Shown here: one piece after another, positions 25,811-35,476 of the stretch
Layout: each line of letters starts with the position of its first letter
Position numbering within the stretch: the first letter of the stretch is position 1
Assembly (NCBI GenBank): GCA_015067565.1
Contig: SVMF01000014.1
Span: 1-64,000, forward strand
Direction of reading: 5' to 3'
Source of the DNA: Oscillospiraceae bacterium
GTDB lineage: Bacteria; Bacillota; Clostridia; Oscillospirales; Oscillospiraceae
Length of the DNA: 64,000 nucleotides
Notes under the pieces: generated by a model
What the model was told of the DNA's origin: nothing
What the model saw: the letters and a program-made list of their open reading frames with translations, nothing else
The model's database searches: none
Program-made: the position numbers and the translations under genes

Positions 25811-26119
25811 GCAAAAATATTCATTTTTATGTTGAAAAACTATAAAAACTACATTGTGATTTTCGCTAAAGTTTTTCGCCCATTTTTGTGCATTTTGACT
25901 TATATGCATTTTAATATCCTTGAAGTTTCAAATTAAGCATACTCTTAATTCGATTTTTCTGCAGTTTTATGTGGAAATTTTATAGATATTTTGGTGCTTT
26001 TTTACTTATAGTTCCATCCCTTTTTAAACAAATGTCGATTGTATATCAATGTATATATTCATTTTATTTGACAGCTTACAACGGCTGTGGTATACTCTAT
26101 TTTAAAGGAGGGTTATTCT
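25811..26119 (+). promoter_or_regulatory. AT-rich intergenic region ending in a consensus promoter for the DUF4097 lipoprotein
   Basis: The region holds no convincing gene. TTGACA (26068-26073) and TATACT (26091-26096) are spaced by exactly 17 bp, with AAAGGAGGG a little downstream. The rest is A/T-rich spacer between divergent genes. Confidence 0.8.
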
Positions 26120-26983
26120 ATGTTAAAACGATTGATTTCCTTCATCATTCCTTGTGCGCTCCTTCCGCTGATGCTTGTGGGGTGTTCTATTACGCACTAC
26201 AGCGAACCTGAAAGCTACACCGTCGGAAGCGGCAGCGTAAGTGGGCAGCTGCGCAGGCTGGACATCGAATGGCACAGCGGCAGCGTTACGGTCAAAACCC
26301 ATGAAGGCAGTGAGATCATCCTGACCGAGAGCAAGGTCGACCGCTCCGATGCAAAAATGCGCTTCCGCCTGCGCGACGGAGTCCTGACCGTACATCCTCA
26401 GGCCAGTGGCGTCAACGTCGGCATCCTTAAGAGCAAAACGCTGGAGATCCTGATTCCGCAGGCGCAGGCCGCTTCTCTGACGCGCGCGGACTTTGAGCTG
26501 GCCTCTGCGGATCTGAAGCTTGAACATCTGCATTTCTCCACCGCCAAGCTCTCCACGGCTTCAGGCAATATCAAGGCAACGGACTGCAGCTTCGATTCTC
26601 TGGAAGCGACCACCGCGAGCGGAAACTTCACTCTACAGGATTGCACCGTAAGCTCATGCGAGGCAGACACCGCATCCGGCGATATCAGCTTCCGTGGAAG
26701 TCTGAGAGAGATCGAATTTGATACTGCCAGCGGAGATGTCAGCATTACGACCGACATCACTCCCACCTCGATCGAGGGGGATACCGCCAGTGGTAACATC
26801 GTGCTGAATTTGCCGGCCGAATCCGAATTTGAGTGCGAATATGATGTCGCCTCGGGCGATGCAAACTTCAACGGCTTCATAGGCAGCCACAAAAAAGACC
26901 GCTTCGTCTGCGGAAGCGGAAAAAATCGATATGAATTCGACACCGCCTCGGGAGATATCACTGTCAATGCAAATGAAACATAG
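26120..26983 (+). CDS. DUF4097-family lipoprotein (repetitive beta-helix, putative adhesin-like)
   Basis: 287 residues. The signal peptide ends in LMLVGC, a lipobox with the lipidated Cys at about residue 20. The rest is a repetitive beta-structure in which a TASG(D/N)(I/V) motif recurs every 15-30 residues (at least six times), as in DUF4097 proteins. The function of this family is unknown; surface exposure is inferred. ATG 26120 is chosen for AAAGGAGGG upstream. It is transcribed alone from a consensus promoter. Confidence 0.88.
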   Translation: MLKRLISFIIPCALLPLMLVGCSITHYSEPESYTVGSGSVSGQLRRLDIEWHSGSVTVKTHEGSEIILTESKVDRSDAKMRFRLRDGVLTVHPQASGVNVGILKSKTLEILIPQAQAASLTRADFELASADLKLEHLHFSTAKLSTASGNIKATDCSFDSLEATTASGNFTLQDCTVSSCEADTASGDISFRGSLREIEFDTASGDVSITTDITPTSIEGDTASGNIVLNLPAESEFECEYDVASGDANFNGFIGSHKKDRFVCGSGKNRYEFDTASGDITVNANET

Positions 26984-27050
26984 GCACCGTGAAATGACAT
27001 GCACCCCAAAAGGTAAACACTTTTGGGGTGCATATCAAAAACGGTGCCTT
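26982..27050. terminator. Nested bidirectional terminator hairpin
   Basis: Outer stem AGGCACCGT (26982-26990) pairs with ACGGTGCCT (27041-27049). Inner stem TGCACCCCAAAAG (27000-27012) pairs with CTTTTGGGGTGCA (27020-27032). It lies between two convergent genes and overlaps the lipoprotein stop. The inner arm resembles ends of IS3-type elements. Confidence 0.75.
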
Positions 27051-27059
27051 TGTCTTTGC

Positions 27060-27503
27060 TTAAAGCAGCGTCGAGAGCCAATAGATCACTCCATATACAA
27101 TGGATGCGGTCACTCCATAGACGATCACCGGCCCTGCAATGGTAAACATCTTTGCGCAGGTACCCAGAATCACGCCCTCGGTCTTGAACTCCACCGCAGG
27201 GGCCACTACGCTGTTAGCAAATCCCGTGATCGGCACAAGCGTGCCTGCACCTGCGACCTTGGCAATGTCGTCATAGACAGCCAGCCCCGTCAGGATCGCT
27301 GACAGTGCGATCAGGCTGATGCTGACAAGTGTTCCAGCAGTTGTTTTTTCCAGCTGCATCGATTCAAAAAGTGCCATAAGACCTTGTCCCAGCAGGCAAA
27401 TCGTTCCTCCGATCCAAAATGCATGGAAACAGTTTTTCAGGCTCTTCGACTTCGGCGAAAGTTCTTCAACATAGCGGCCGTATTCCGCATCGGACATTTG
27501 CAT
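27060..27503 (-). CDS. spoVAC: Stage V sporulation protein AC
   Basis: 147 residues, four or five hydrophobic segments, close to the usual 150 for SpoVAC. Conserved stretches include ITGFANSVVAPAVEFKTEG and GTCAKMFTIAGPVIVYG. SpoVAC helps build the channel that moves dipicolinic acid into and out of spores. The ATG at 27503 has GGAGG seven bases upstream; an earlier ATG is only one base away. Unlike the usual spoVAC-AD-AE operon, no partner gene is adjacent. Confidence 0.88.
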   Translation of the reverse strand: MQMSDAEYGRYVEELSPKSKSLKNCFHAFWIGGTICLLGQGLMALFESMQLEKTTAGTLVSISLIALSAILTGLAVYDDIAKVAGAGTLVPITGFANSVVAPAVEFKTEGVILGTCAKMFTIAGPVIVYGVTASIVYGVIYWLSTLL

Positions 27504-27563
27504 TTTCATCCCTCCGAGCATAGCTTTGCACGCAGGGATTTTTTTATGCAAAAAGGGATGCTT

Positions 27564-28451
27564 TCACAGTCCCTTCCATAATTCTCGAACCGTCTTCTCA
27601 TTGCGATAGATCTCTGTCTGCAGCGCTTCCTTTGTTTCAAACCGTCGTTCCTCTCTCAGATAGGAAAACAGCTCCAGCGTGATCTCTTTTCCGTAAATAT
27701 CACGGTCAAAGTCCAGTAGCCATGGTTCGACGGTGAGCGTTTTGCCGTCGAAGGTCGGACGCATACCGATGTTCACGACCGCCGGGTAACACTCCCCTTC
27801 CACATTCGCCCTGGCTGCATAAACGCCGCATTTCGGGAGCAAAATGCTCTCAGCGATCTGCATATTGGCCGTCGGGATCCCCAACGTTCTTCCAATACGG
27901 CATCCGCCGACCACCGTCCCCGACAAAAGATGCGGATGTCCCAAGAATCGACACGCCTCCTGCATCCGTCCGTCCTGCAAGGCTGCACGAATATAGGTCG
28001 AGGAAACCACAGTCCCCTCCAGCTCGACTGCACCAATCGCATCAAAGCCGATGCCGTTTTCTTCGCAAAATTGCGCCATGTGTCGGGGGGTTCCCTCGCC
28101 CTTTGCGCCAAAGCGATAGTCAAATCCGCAGACAATGTGCTCTGCGCCGTATTGCGCACGGATCATTTGTGCGAAATCCTGCCACGGAATCGAGCAAAAC
28201 GCATCATCAAAAGTCAAAACATACACCTCATCGATGCCGTATTGTTGCTCCATCAGCAAAACACGCTCTGACACCGTGTTGATCAGCGGCGTATGTACTC
28301 CGCTGAGGAAAGAGGCGGGGTGCCGGTCAAAGGTGATGGCCGCCGCCGTTATGTTTCTTGCATCAGCAATCTGCCTGACCCTTCGCAAGAGGCGGCCGTG
28401 TCCGATATGCACACCGTCGAAAAAACCCAATGCCAAAACACACGGTTTCAT
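27564..28451 (-). CDS. ribF: Bifunctional riboflavin kinase/FMN adenylyltransferase
   Basis: 295 residues. The N-terminal adenylyltransferase domain shows FFDGVHIGHGRLL with the HxGH nucleotidyl-transfer motif. The C-terminal kinase domain shows GRTLGIPTANMQ with the PTAN motif. The enzyme makes FMN and FAD, needed among others by RnfG and RnfD. It is the last gene of the rimP-ribF operon, 3 bp after truB. Confidence 0.96.
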   Translation of the reverse strand: MKPCVLALGFFDGVHIGHGRLLRRVRQIADARNITAAAITFDRHPASFLSGVHTPLINTVSERVLLMEQQYGIDEVYVLTFDDAFCSIPWQDFAQMIRAQYGAEHIVCGFDYRFGAKGEGTPRHMAQFCEENGIGFDAIGAVELEGTVVSSTYIRAALQDGRMQEACRFLGHPHLLSGTVVGGCRIGRTLGIPTANMQIAESILLPKCGVYAARANVEGECYPAVVNIGMRPTFDGKTLTVEPWLLDFDRDIYGKEITLELFSYLREERRFETKEALQTEIYRNEKTVRELWKGL

Positions 28452-28454
28452 AAG

Positions 28455-29318
28455 CTACACTCCAAAAAAGCTTTTTATGGTGCTCAGGCGCCCGTCCTTG
28501 ATCTGCGCCAGCGCCAAAAATTCTCCGTCTGCAGAATAGACGCGGCAGCGTTCCGCCTCGCCCTTCATGGTGAAGCTCGCGCCGTTACGGACGCATTTTT
28601 CCTGCGCCGCAGTCAAGGTCAGGCTCGACGCATCGGGAAAGAGGCTGTCGATCGGTCTAAGCAGAGTCTCTCGATCCTCGTTTTGGATCAGCTCGTCCAT
28701 GGTAACGCTTTCATCCAGATGGTAAGCGCCCGCCGCCACTCGCTGCAAGGCCGCCATGCAACCGCCGCAACCGAGCGCTGCTCCGATATCATGGCAGAGT
28801 GTACGCACATAGGTTCCCTTGGAGCAATGCACCTCAAGAGCCCAATCCGTTTCGTTCAGCGGTGTCATACGCAGCGAAAAGATCTCAATCTTGCGAGGCT
28901 TGCGCTCGACCTCTTTGCCCGCTCTGGCCAACTCGTAGAGCTTCTTACCGCCAAGCTTGATGGCCGAGTACATCGGTGGAATCTGCTCGATCGCGCCCAA
29001 AAATTGCGGCAAAATGCGATCGACATCCGACGGAGTTACGGAAACCGTGTCGCTTTTCAGCACATTTCCGGAGATATCCTGTGTGTCAGTCACCGTGCCC
29101 AGGCGCAAGGTCGCAATATATTTCTTGTCTGCATGTTCAAAAAACTCCACCGCACGGGTCGCACGTCCGAAAAATACAGGCAGAACGCCCGTCGCCATCG
29201 GGTCAAGAGTGCCACCATGACCGACACGGCGCTCATGAAAGATGCCGCGCAGCTTGCTGACCACATCCTGCGAGGTCCAGCCCTCAGGTTTGTTTACGAT
29301 TAGAATTCCGTTTGCCAT
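28455..29318 (-). CDS. truB: tRNA pseudouridine(55) synthase
   Basis: 287 residues. TruB isomerises U55 in the T-loop of most tRNAs. The catalytic Asp lies in VGHGGTLDPMATGVLPV (about 35-51), preceded by the family N-terminus NKPEGWTS. The C-terminal tail is PUA-like. It is tightly coupled to nrnA upstream and ribF downstream. Confidence 0.96.
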   Translation of the reverse strand: MANGILIVNKPEGWTSQDVVSKLRGIFHERRVGHGGTLDPMATGVLPVFFGRATRAVEFFEHADKKYIATLRLGTVTDTQDISGNVLKSDTVSVTPSDVDRILPQFLGAIEQIPPMYSAIKLGGKKLYELARAGKEVERKPRKIEIFSLRMTPLNETDWALEVHCSKGTYVRTLCHDIGAALGCGGCMAALQRVAAGAYHLDESVTMDELIQNEDRETLLRPIDSLFPDASSLTLTAAQEKCVRNGASFTMKGEAERCRVYSADGEFLALAQIKDGRLSTIKSFFGV

Positions 29319-30274
29319 CAGAGCTCCACTCCCATTTCGGTCAGAGTCGTCAAAAACAGTCGCTTGGCCTCATCAGGCAAAGCGTTCACCGTTGCACCGG
29401 CCGCTGCTGCGTGGCCGCCGCCACCCATATGCGAGCAAATCTCCGAGGCATCGTATTTGGGCGAGGTGCGCACCGAAAGCTTTGCACCCTCCGGCTCTTG
29501 GCGGATCATAGCCGCAATCTCCACGCCCTCGATCTGTCGGCCGAAACCGGAAATATCGTCAATGTCATCCTCCGTGATGCCCAATTCCGTACGGATTTGG
29601 GCCGGGAGTATATTGACCGCCACCGCGCCGTCTGCATACAACTCGATCGTGTCAGCCAGATACGCATCGAGTTTCAATCGCGCAAAGCGTCTGGTCATGA
29701 ACATGACCTGATTGATCATAAACGTGTCCGCACCGCAGTCCTTGCAAAGTGCGGCCGCACGGAGGGTGTTTGCCGTAACATTGCTGTAGCGGAAACAGCC
29801 GGTATCGGTCGAAATAGCCAGATACAATGCCTCAGCGATCAGCTTATCCATCTGCACCTGCATCGTCTGCAGGAGCTCGAGAATGATCTCGCCACAGGCG
29901 GCCGCCTTCGGCTCGACATAGCCACATACGCCAAAAGCCATGTTCCTGCCATGGTGATCAATGCGCAAGTCAATTTGGTTTACATAATCTGTTGCATTGT
30001 AAGGCAAAAGCTCCTGCGTTGCAATATCGACTGCGACAAAGACCGCATTCTCCACAGGCGCTTTGATGGTTAATCCATCCAAAAAAGGGCGATATTTGGG
30101 CGTAAACTGTGGATTTTCCAATACCCAAGCTCGTTTTCCCAGTTTGCGCAAGCCGCCGCATAAGGCCGCTGCGCAACCGATGGTATCGCCGTCAGGACGG
30201 CGATGTGTTAACATAATATAGTTGTCGTGTTCCTTCAGAAAGGACGCGATCTCAAGGAGCGTCAGTTCCTTCAT
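29318..30274 (-). CDS. nrnA: DHH-family oligoribonuclease/pAp phosphatase, NrnA type
   Basis: 318 residues. DHH phosphoesterases of this type degrade short RNAs and pAp. Metal-binding motifs are HRRPDGDTIG near the N-terminus and RIDHHGRN further on; the DHHA1 domain ends with GGGGHAAAAG. Of three consecutive ATGs the third (30274) has the best spacing to GGAGG. It overlaps the end of rbfA by about 23 bp in another frame. Confidence 0.93.
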   Translation of the reverse strand: MKELTLLEIASFLKEHDNYIMLTHRRPDGDTIGCAAALCGGLRKLGKRAWVLENPQFTPKYRPFLDGLTIKAPVENAVFVAVDIATQELLPYNATDYVNQIDLRIDHHGRNMAFGVCGYVEPKAAACGEIILELLQTMQVQMDKLIAEALYLAISTDTGCFRYSNVTANTLRAAALCKDCGADTFMINQVMFMTRRFARLKLDAYLADTIELYADGAVAVNILPAQIRTELGITEDDIDDISGFGRQIEGVEIAAMIRQEPEGAKLSVRTSPKYDASEICSHMGGGGHAAAAGATVNALPDEAKRLFLTTLTEMGVEL

Positions 30275-30626
30275 CATCATCCTCCGCAATGTCCAGCTTC
30301 GACAGTAGTTCCAGGATATGCGCTCCGTGGGTGATCGAATCATCAGCCTGCCAATGCAGCTCGGGCGTATAGCGCAGCTGCAGGCTGCGGCCGAGCTCAC
30401 GGCGCAGGTAGCCTGCCGAAGACTTCAATCCGGCAAGTGCCTCTTTGGTGAACTGCTTGTCCAGCAGCGACACATAGACCTTGGCATAGCGCAGGTCAGG
30501 TGTCGTCTCTACGCGGGTGATGGAAAGCAGCGTTTTATGCAATCTGGGATCCTTCATCTCACGCAGGAGCTCCGACAGCTCACGCTGGATCTCCTCATTG
30601 ATGCGTCCCAAACGATTAGAAGCCAT
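30252..30626 (-). CDS. rbfA: 30S ribosome-binding factor A
   Basis: 124 residues, normal for RbfA, a cold-shock factor for 16S rRNA 5'-end maturation and 30S assembly. A KH-like fold is indicated by LGRINEEIQRELSELL and VSITRVE-like segments. ATG 30626 follows AAAAGGAGG with good spacing; longer in-frame starts precede the ribosome binding site. It sits directly after infB. Confidence 0.95.
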   Translation of the reverse strand: MASNRLGRINEEIQRELSELLREMKDPRLHKTLLSITRVETTPDLRYAKVYVSLLDKQFTKEALAGLKSSAGYLRRELGRSLQLRYTPELHWQADDSITHGAHILELLSKLDIAEDDDEGTDAP

Positions 30627-30683
30627 AAAATATCCTCCTTTTAGAAAAAACGGGAGGGGCAAAGCCGCTCCCGTTTGTAGCCT

Positions 30684-32978
30684 TTATCTCGGTATTTCTT
30701 CCATGACGAAGCATTCGAAAATGTCGCCTTCCTTGATGTCGTTGAACTTCTCAATTGACATGCCGCACTCGTAGTTGCTTGCGACCTCCTTGACGGAGTC
30801 CTTGAATCTCTGCAGAGAGCCGAGGGCACCTTCATAGACAACGATGTTGTCACGAAGCACACGCACCTGCGCATCACGGGTAATCTTGCCGTCCTTTACA
30901 TAGCAGCCGGCAATCGTGCCGATGGCAGAAACCTTGTAAAGCTGACGAACCTCGGCATGGCCGATGACAGCCTCACGGAACTTCGGTGCAAGCATACCCT
31001 TCATAGCCGCCTCGATCTCCTCGATGGCATCGTAGATAACACGGTACATACGCATATCGATATTGGCTCTTGCCGCAGAGGCAGCTGCCGCCTGATCCGG
31101 GCGGACATTGAAGCCGATGACGATCGCGTTCGAAGTAGAAGCCAGAAGAATATCCGACTCGTTGATGGCACCGACAGCTGCATGGATGACACGCACACGG
31201 ACTTCCTCATTCGCGAGCTTCTCCAAGCTGGCCTTGACGGCCTCGGCAGAGCCTTGCACGTCGGCCTTGACGATGAGCTTGAGTTCCTTCATCTCGCCTT
31301 CCTGCATCTTGGCAAAGAGGTTATCGAGTGTGACCTTGCTTGCCAAAGCAGCCTGTGCATCCTTCTCGGCCTGCTTACGCTGCTCCACAAGCTGGCGAGC
31401 CATGCGCTCGTCTGCAACGGCATTGAACTCATCGCCGGGAGCCGGAGTTTCGGCCAAGCCGGTGATTTCCACGGGAATAGACGGGCCTGCGCTCTGGATG
31501 GAGCGACCCTTGTCGTCCATCATCACGCGAACGTGACCAACAGACGTTCCGGCAATGATCAGGTCCCCCTTGCGCAGCGTACCGTTCTGAACGAGAAGGG
31601 TTGCAATCGGGCCGCGGGTCTTGTCGAGTCTTGCCTCGATGACCGTACCCTTTGCCGCGCGGTTCGGGTTGGCCTTGAGTTCCTGCATCTCAGCGGTCAA
31701 AATGACCATCTCGAGCAGGTTGTCAATGCCCATGCCGGTCTTTGCGGAAATCGGGCAGATGATCGTGTCGCCGCCCCATTCCTCAGGGACCAGCTCATAC
31801 TCAGTCAGCTGCTGCATGATGCGATCGGGACTTGCACCGTGCTTATCCATCTTGTTGACCGCAACGATGATGGGGATATCTGCGGCCTTGGCATGGTTGA
31901 TGGCCTCAACCGTCTGCGGCATAATGCCATCGTCAGCTGCAACGACCAGAATTGCAATGTCGGTACACATGGCACCACGGGCGCGCATGGAAGTAAATGC
32001 GGCATGGCCCGGCGTATCCAGGAAGGTCATGGGACTACCGTTGATCTGCACAGTATAAGCGCCGATGTGCTGAGTGATGCCGCCAGCCTCGCCGGAGGCG
32101 ACATTGGTCTTACGGATGGCATCGAGCAGGCTGGTCTTACCGTGGTCAACGTGACCCATAACGACAACGACGGGACTTCTTCCGACGAGCTCCTCTGCCG
32201 AGTCCTCATGGTCATCAATCAAGCGCTCTTCGATCGTAACAACGACCTCGCGCTCGACCTTGCAGCCAAGTTCCGTTGCGACAAATTCCGCCGTATCGAA
32301 GTCAATCGTCTGGTTGATGGCGGCCATGACACCGTTCTTGATCAGAACCTTGATCAGCTCGGTTGCCGTCTTCTTCATACGGGAGGCCAGCTCGCCGACC
32401 GTGATCTCGTCGGGGATCTTGACCGTCAGAGGCGTCTTCTTGATGATCTCAAGCTGCAAACGGCGCATCTTATCCTGCTCCTCGTTGCGGCGCTTGTTGC
32501 CCAGAGCCTTCTTATCCTTATTCTTGTTCTTATTCTTGTTTCCGATCTTCTGCTTTCCGCCTGCATAGTTCTGCGCGCGCTCAGAGATCAGAGAATCCAC
32601 ACGGTCGTCGAAACGATCTGCATTGACCGTGACCGCCTTCGTGTCGACGACACGGCGCTCACGCTTTCTCGGCTCTTCCTTCGGCTTTTCAGGCTTTGCC
32701 GCAGGAGCCGTCTCTGCCCTCGGCTCTTCCTTACGCTTGGGTTCGGGCTTCGGTTCTTCCTTCTTGGAGGGCGGAGCGACCTCAAAGACCTTGGCAATCG
32801 ACTCGATCTGATGATTCTGTGTGATATGCTCAAAGACAACATTGAGCTGCTCATCGGTCAGAACCTGCGTATTGCTTTTCGGCTTCTCAAAATATTTTCC
32901 CAGGATTTCGGCAACTTCCTTCGGCTGCATACCAAAATCCGCTGCAACTTCCTTCACACGATACTTCACTAAACTCAT
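30684..32978 (-). CDS. infB: Translation initiation factor IF-2
   Basis: 764 residues. A charged Lys/Glu/Pro/Arg-rich N-terminal region (about 70-190) is followed by the GTPase domain with the G1 motif GHVDHGKTS (about residue 274), DTPGHAAF (G3) and NKMD (G4). The remaining domains, including the fMet-tRNA-binding C2, follow. The N-terminal extension is on the short side for the family. It stands between ylxQ and rbfA. Confidence 0.97.
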   Translation of the reverse strand: MSLVKYRVKEVAADFGMQPKEVAEILGKYFEKPKSNTQVLTDEQLNVVFEHITQNHQIESIAKVFEVAPPSKKEEPKPEPKRKEEPRAETAPAAKPEKPKEEPRKRERRVVDTKAVTVNADRFDDRVDSLISERAQNYAGGKQKIGNKNKNKNKDKKALGNKRRNEEQDKMRRLQLEIIKKTPLTVKIPDEITVGELASRMKKTATELIKVLIKNGVMAAINQTIDFDTAEFVATELGCKVEREVVVTIEERLIDDHEDSAEELVGRSPVVVVMGHVDHGKTSLLDAIRKTNVASGEAGGITQHIGAYTVQINGSPMTFLDTPGHAAFTSMRARGAMCTDIAILVVAADDGIMPQTVEAINHAKAADIPIIVAVNKMDKHGASPDRIMQQLTEYELVPEEWGGDTIICPISAKTGMGIDNLLEMVILTAEMQELKANPNRAAKGTVIEARLDKTRGPIATLLVQNGTLRKGDLIIAGTSVGHVRVMMDDKGRSIQSAGPSIPVEITGLAETPAPGDEFNAVADERMARQLVEQRKQAEKDAQAALASKVTLDNLFAKMQEGEMKELKLIVKADVQGSAEAVKASLEKLANEEVRVRVIHAAVGAINESDILLASTSNAIVIGFNVRPDQAAAASAARANIDMRMYRVIYDAIEEIEAAMKGMLAPKFREAVIGHAEVRQLYKVSAIGTIAGCYVKDGKITRDAQVRVLRDNIVVYEGALGSLQRFKDSVKEVASNYECGMSIEKFNDIKEGDIFECFVMEEIPR

Positions 32979-32993
32979 ATAGCCACCTCCGTA

Positions 32994-33413
32994 TTACTTC
33001 TTTCCATATCGGACATTCCTGCGATGTGCTTTCTCCTCAGCGCGGCGCTGCTCGACACGCTTGACTCTCGTATCCAGCTCCTGCAAGAGCTCCGTATGCT
33101 CCCGAGCATCCGGCAGTGTCTTGACAAAGGCCTGCGCCAGGCGCACATCTGTGATCGCCGCAATTGCGCAGCTCGTTGTGCCCAGGGCATCTCCGAGCTC
33201 ATCTTTGGTATAGGGCAGCGTGATCAGCGGCTGCGCCGTTCCGGCCACAAAGCTCTTGGCTCTGCGCACAGTATGACCGCCGGCATCCGATGCCAGAAGC
33301 ACCAGTCTTGCCCGACTCGCTCTGGCCTGCGCGCCGACCTGTTCCTCGCCCAGGACAATATTGCCACCCTTGCGCGATATGGACAGCAGTCCCAAGCTCT
33401 TATCCCTTTGCAT
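32994..33413 (-). CDS. ylxQ: L7Ae/L30e-like ribosomal-associated protein YlxQ
   Basis: 139 residues. The first 95 residues fit the L7Ae/L30e fold (LLSISRKGGNIVLGEEQV and LVLLASDAGGHT), which binds kink-turn RNA; the C-terminal 35 residues are highly charged. The exact role of YlxQ is unsettled. Position between ylxR and infB is diagnostic for the operon, and the start abuts the ylxR stop. Confidence 0.88.
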   Translation of the reverse strand: MQRDKSLGLLSISRKGGNIVLGEEQVGAQARASRARLVLLASDAGGHTVRRAKSFVAGTAQPLITLPYTKDELGDALGTTSCAIAAITDVRLAQAFVKTLPDAREHTELLQELDTRVKRVEQRRAEEKAHRRNVRYGKK

Positions 33414-33679
33414 CAGCTCTGCGCCTCCATTTCCTCGGTCAAATGATCGTAGATTTCTTGCGGGATCTCTATTTCAAAGGCACGGGAGATCGCCTTGCCC
33501 TTGATCGCACGTCTCAGGCACTGCAGATCATGGCAGATGTACGCACCCCGTCCCGGAGCCTTGCCCTTGGTATCAATGCTGATGGTACCCTCGGGACTGC
33601 GCACGACGCGGATAAGGTCCCGCTTTGGCTTCATCTCGCGACAACCCAGACATTGACGCATCGGTATTTTCTTCTGCAC
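33413..33679 (-). CDS. ylxR: YlxR family protein (DUF448)
   Basis: 88 residues. Contains the characteristic RQCLGCREMKPKRDLIRVVR and GRGAYICHD motifs. YlxR proteins are small nucleic-acid-binding regulators encoded in the nusA-infB operon. The start is a GTG at 33679, eight bases after GGAGG; this matches the family's N-terminus better than upstream in-frame codons, which would overlap nusA. Confidence 0.92.
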   Translation of the reverse strand: MQKKIPMRQCLGCREMKPKRDLIRVVRSPEGTISIDTKGKAPGRGAYICHDLQCLRRAIKGKAISRAFEIEIPQEIYDHLTEEMEAQS

Positions 33680-33710
33680 GGCATCTCCCTCCTTTTTCTT
33701 CGAATGATGT

Positions 33711-34778
33711 TTATTCCTCCACGGCCTCCTCGGCACGGGAAGCAGGCTTAATATCGATCTTGCAGCCGGTCAAACGGGCCGCCAAACGAGCATTCTGACC
33801 CTCCTTGCCGATCGCAAGGGAGAGCTGGTCATCCGGGACAATAACACGGCAGGCCTTCATGCCGCTCATCTGCGTCACGGTAATGACATCCGCCGGCGAC
33901 AAAGCCGAGGCCACAAAAGCGCAAATGTCTTCCGACCAAACGACAATGTCCATCTTCTCGCCCTGCAGCTCATCGACGACAGCAGCAACACGGCCACCCT
34001 TGGCACCAACGCAGGCACCGACGGGATCGATGTTGCTGTCGGATGCGTAGACCGCCAGCTTGGTACGGGAGCCGGGCTCACGGGCGATCGAGCGGATCTC
34101 GACCTCGCCGGACTCGATCTCGGGAACCTCAAGCTCGAACAGACGCTTGACAAGGGCCGGATGTGTTCTGGAAACCAAAACCTGCGGGCCACGGTTGCTA
34201 CGGCGAACCTCTACGACATACACGCGGATCAAATCACCCTCGACAAACTTCTCGCCCTTGACCTGCTCACCAACTGCCAGCAAAGCGTCGGTCTTGTCGG
34301 TGCCCTGGCCGATGCGAACGGTGATATCGCCGGAATTGTCGATGCGGAGCACCGTACCGGTCAGGATCTCGTGCTCCTTCGAAGAGAAGTTCTCAAAGAC
34401 CATGCCTCTTTCAGCCTCACGGATGCCTTGAATGATGACCTGCTTGGCCGTCTGTGCGGCAATGCGGCCGAAGTTCTGCGTCTTGATCTCCACATTGACC
34501 AGGTCGCCGATCTGCGCCTTCTTGCTGATCTTCTTTGCCGCATCGAGCGTGATCTCAGTGGCCGGAGAGATGACCTCATCGACGACCTCTTTTTGTGCAT
34601 ACATACACATCTTACTCTCGGTCAGCTCCACAAAAACATTGTCGGTGTAACCATCCTTGTCCTTCTTATAAGCTGCAAGCAGAGCCTGCGTAATTCTCTC
34701 GATCATATAGGAGGCAGGAATGCCGCGCTCCTTCTCAAACTGGCGCAGAGCCGCAAAAATTTCAGCGTTAGCGTTCAT
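33711..34778 (-). CDS. nusA: Transcription termination/antitermination factor NusA
   Basis: 355 residues: N-terminal RNA polymerase-binding domain, S1 domain, and two KH domains (for example ACVGAKGGRVAAVVDELQGEK, quoted only in part as GACVGAKGGRVAAVV). NusA modulates pausing, hairpin termination and rRNA antitermination. No long C-terminal acidic repeats, as usual for Firmicutes. It follows rimP by about 20 bp. Confidence 0.96.
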   Translation of the reverse strand: MNANAEIFAALRQFEKERGIPASYMIERITQALLAAYKKDKDGYTDNVFVELTESKMCMYAQKEVVDEVISPATEITLDAAKKISKKAQIGDLVNVEIKTQNFGRIAAQTAKQVIIQGIREAERGMVFENFSSKEHEILTGTVLRIDNSGDITVRIGQGTDKTDALLAVGEQVKGEKFVEGDLIRVYVVEVRRSNRGPQVLVSRTHPALVKRLFELEVPEIESGEVEIRSIAREPGSRTKLAVYASDSNIDPVGACVGAKGGRVAAVVDELQGEKMDIVVWSEDICAFVASALSPADVITVTQMSGMKACRVIVPDDQLSLAIGKEGQNARLAARLTGCKIDIKPASRAEEAVEE

Positions 34779-34799
34779 GATATTTCTCCTTATTTTATC

Positions 34800-35252
34800 T
34801 TAAAATTCCACGCGAAGACGCACCAATGCGATCTCCGATTTTTCAAATGTCATCGTCGTATTTCCGACCAGGGCGGTCACATTGCCGTCGTCGTAGTCCT
34901 TCAGAATGCCTGCAAACTCCTTGCAACCGGCCTTCGGCCGATAGAGCTTGATCAGGATCGCATGATCCATAAAGCGTTCAAAGTCGCTCGGGCGCTTCAA
35001 TGCCCTTTCCAAACCGGCAGAGCAGACCTCAAAACGGTAGCTCTCGGGAATCGGATCCTTCTCGTCAAGAACGGGATCGACCGCACGGGAGACAGCCTCG
35101 CAATCGTCGATATTCACGCCCTCTTCCTTATCGATGTACAGACGCAGAAACCACTCTCCGCCCTCTCGCACATACTCAACGTCCCAAAGCTTGCAGCCGC
35201 ACTGCTCCACCAGCGGCTCAGAAAACTGCCAGACCTGTTCGGTAATCTTCAT
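34800..35252 (-). CDS. rimP: Ribosome maturation factor RimP
   Basis: 150 residues. N-terminal domain with LWDVEYVREGGEWFLRLYID, followed by the DCEAVSRAVDPVLDE segment and the SH3-like C-terminal domain. RimP assists early 30S assembly. It is the first gene of the operon, behind a consensus promoter and a leader hairpin. Confidence 0.95.
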   Translation of the reverse strand: MKITEQVWQFSEPLVEQCGCKLWDVEYVREGGEWFLRLYIDKEEGVNIDDCEAVSRAVDPVLDEKDPIPESYRFEVCSAGLERALKRPSDFERFMDHAILIKLYRPKAGCKEFAGILKDYDDGNVTALVGNTTMTFEKSEIALVRLRVEF

Positions 35253-35276
35253 AGTACCTCCAAAAATTCAAGAAGA

Positions 35277-35301
35277 AAAGAGAGGGAAGAACCCTCTCTT
35301 T
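35277..35301 (-). terminator. Leader hairpin in front of rimP (possible attenuator)
   Basis: AAAGAGAGGG (35277-35286) pairs with CCCTCTCTTT (35292-35301), a 10-bp stem with a 5-base loop. On the minus strand it is followed by a T-rich tract (TTTCTTCTT). It lies between the rimP promoter and the rimP start, so transcripts would have to read through it. Confidence 0.65.
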
Positions 35302-35327
35302 AGTAAACCTTACTATAGATTGTCCTT

Positions 35328-35356
35328 ATTATAGCACCCATATTCCCAAATTGCAA
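35328..35356 (-). promoter_or_regulatory. Promoter of the rimP-nusA-infB-ribF operon
   Basis: Minus strand TTGCAA (35351-35356), 17 bp, perfect TATAAT (35328-35333), about 75 bp upstream of the rimP start. Confidence 0.82.
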
Positions 35357-35405
35357 GCGTTTTTTGCGGCTTTTTTCCCTACTTCATAAATTTTTTTAAT
35401 TCCCT

Positions 35406-35435
35406 CTGTCTTTTTCTTTCCATCTGTGCTATAAT
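35406..35435 (+). promoter_or_regulatory. Promoter of the polytopic membrane protein gene
   Basis: Perfect TATAAT (35430-35435); a weak TGTCTT (35406-35411) lies 18 bp upstream. Confidence 0.55.
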
Positions 35436-35476
35436 GCTTGCAGATTGTTATTTTTGAACCTCGGAGGGCCCTTTTT

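Noticed and set aside
30957-32972. A 671-codon open frame on the plus strand
   Set aside because: Antisense to infB, whose protein is unmistakable. The frame is a shadow.
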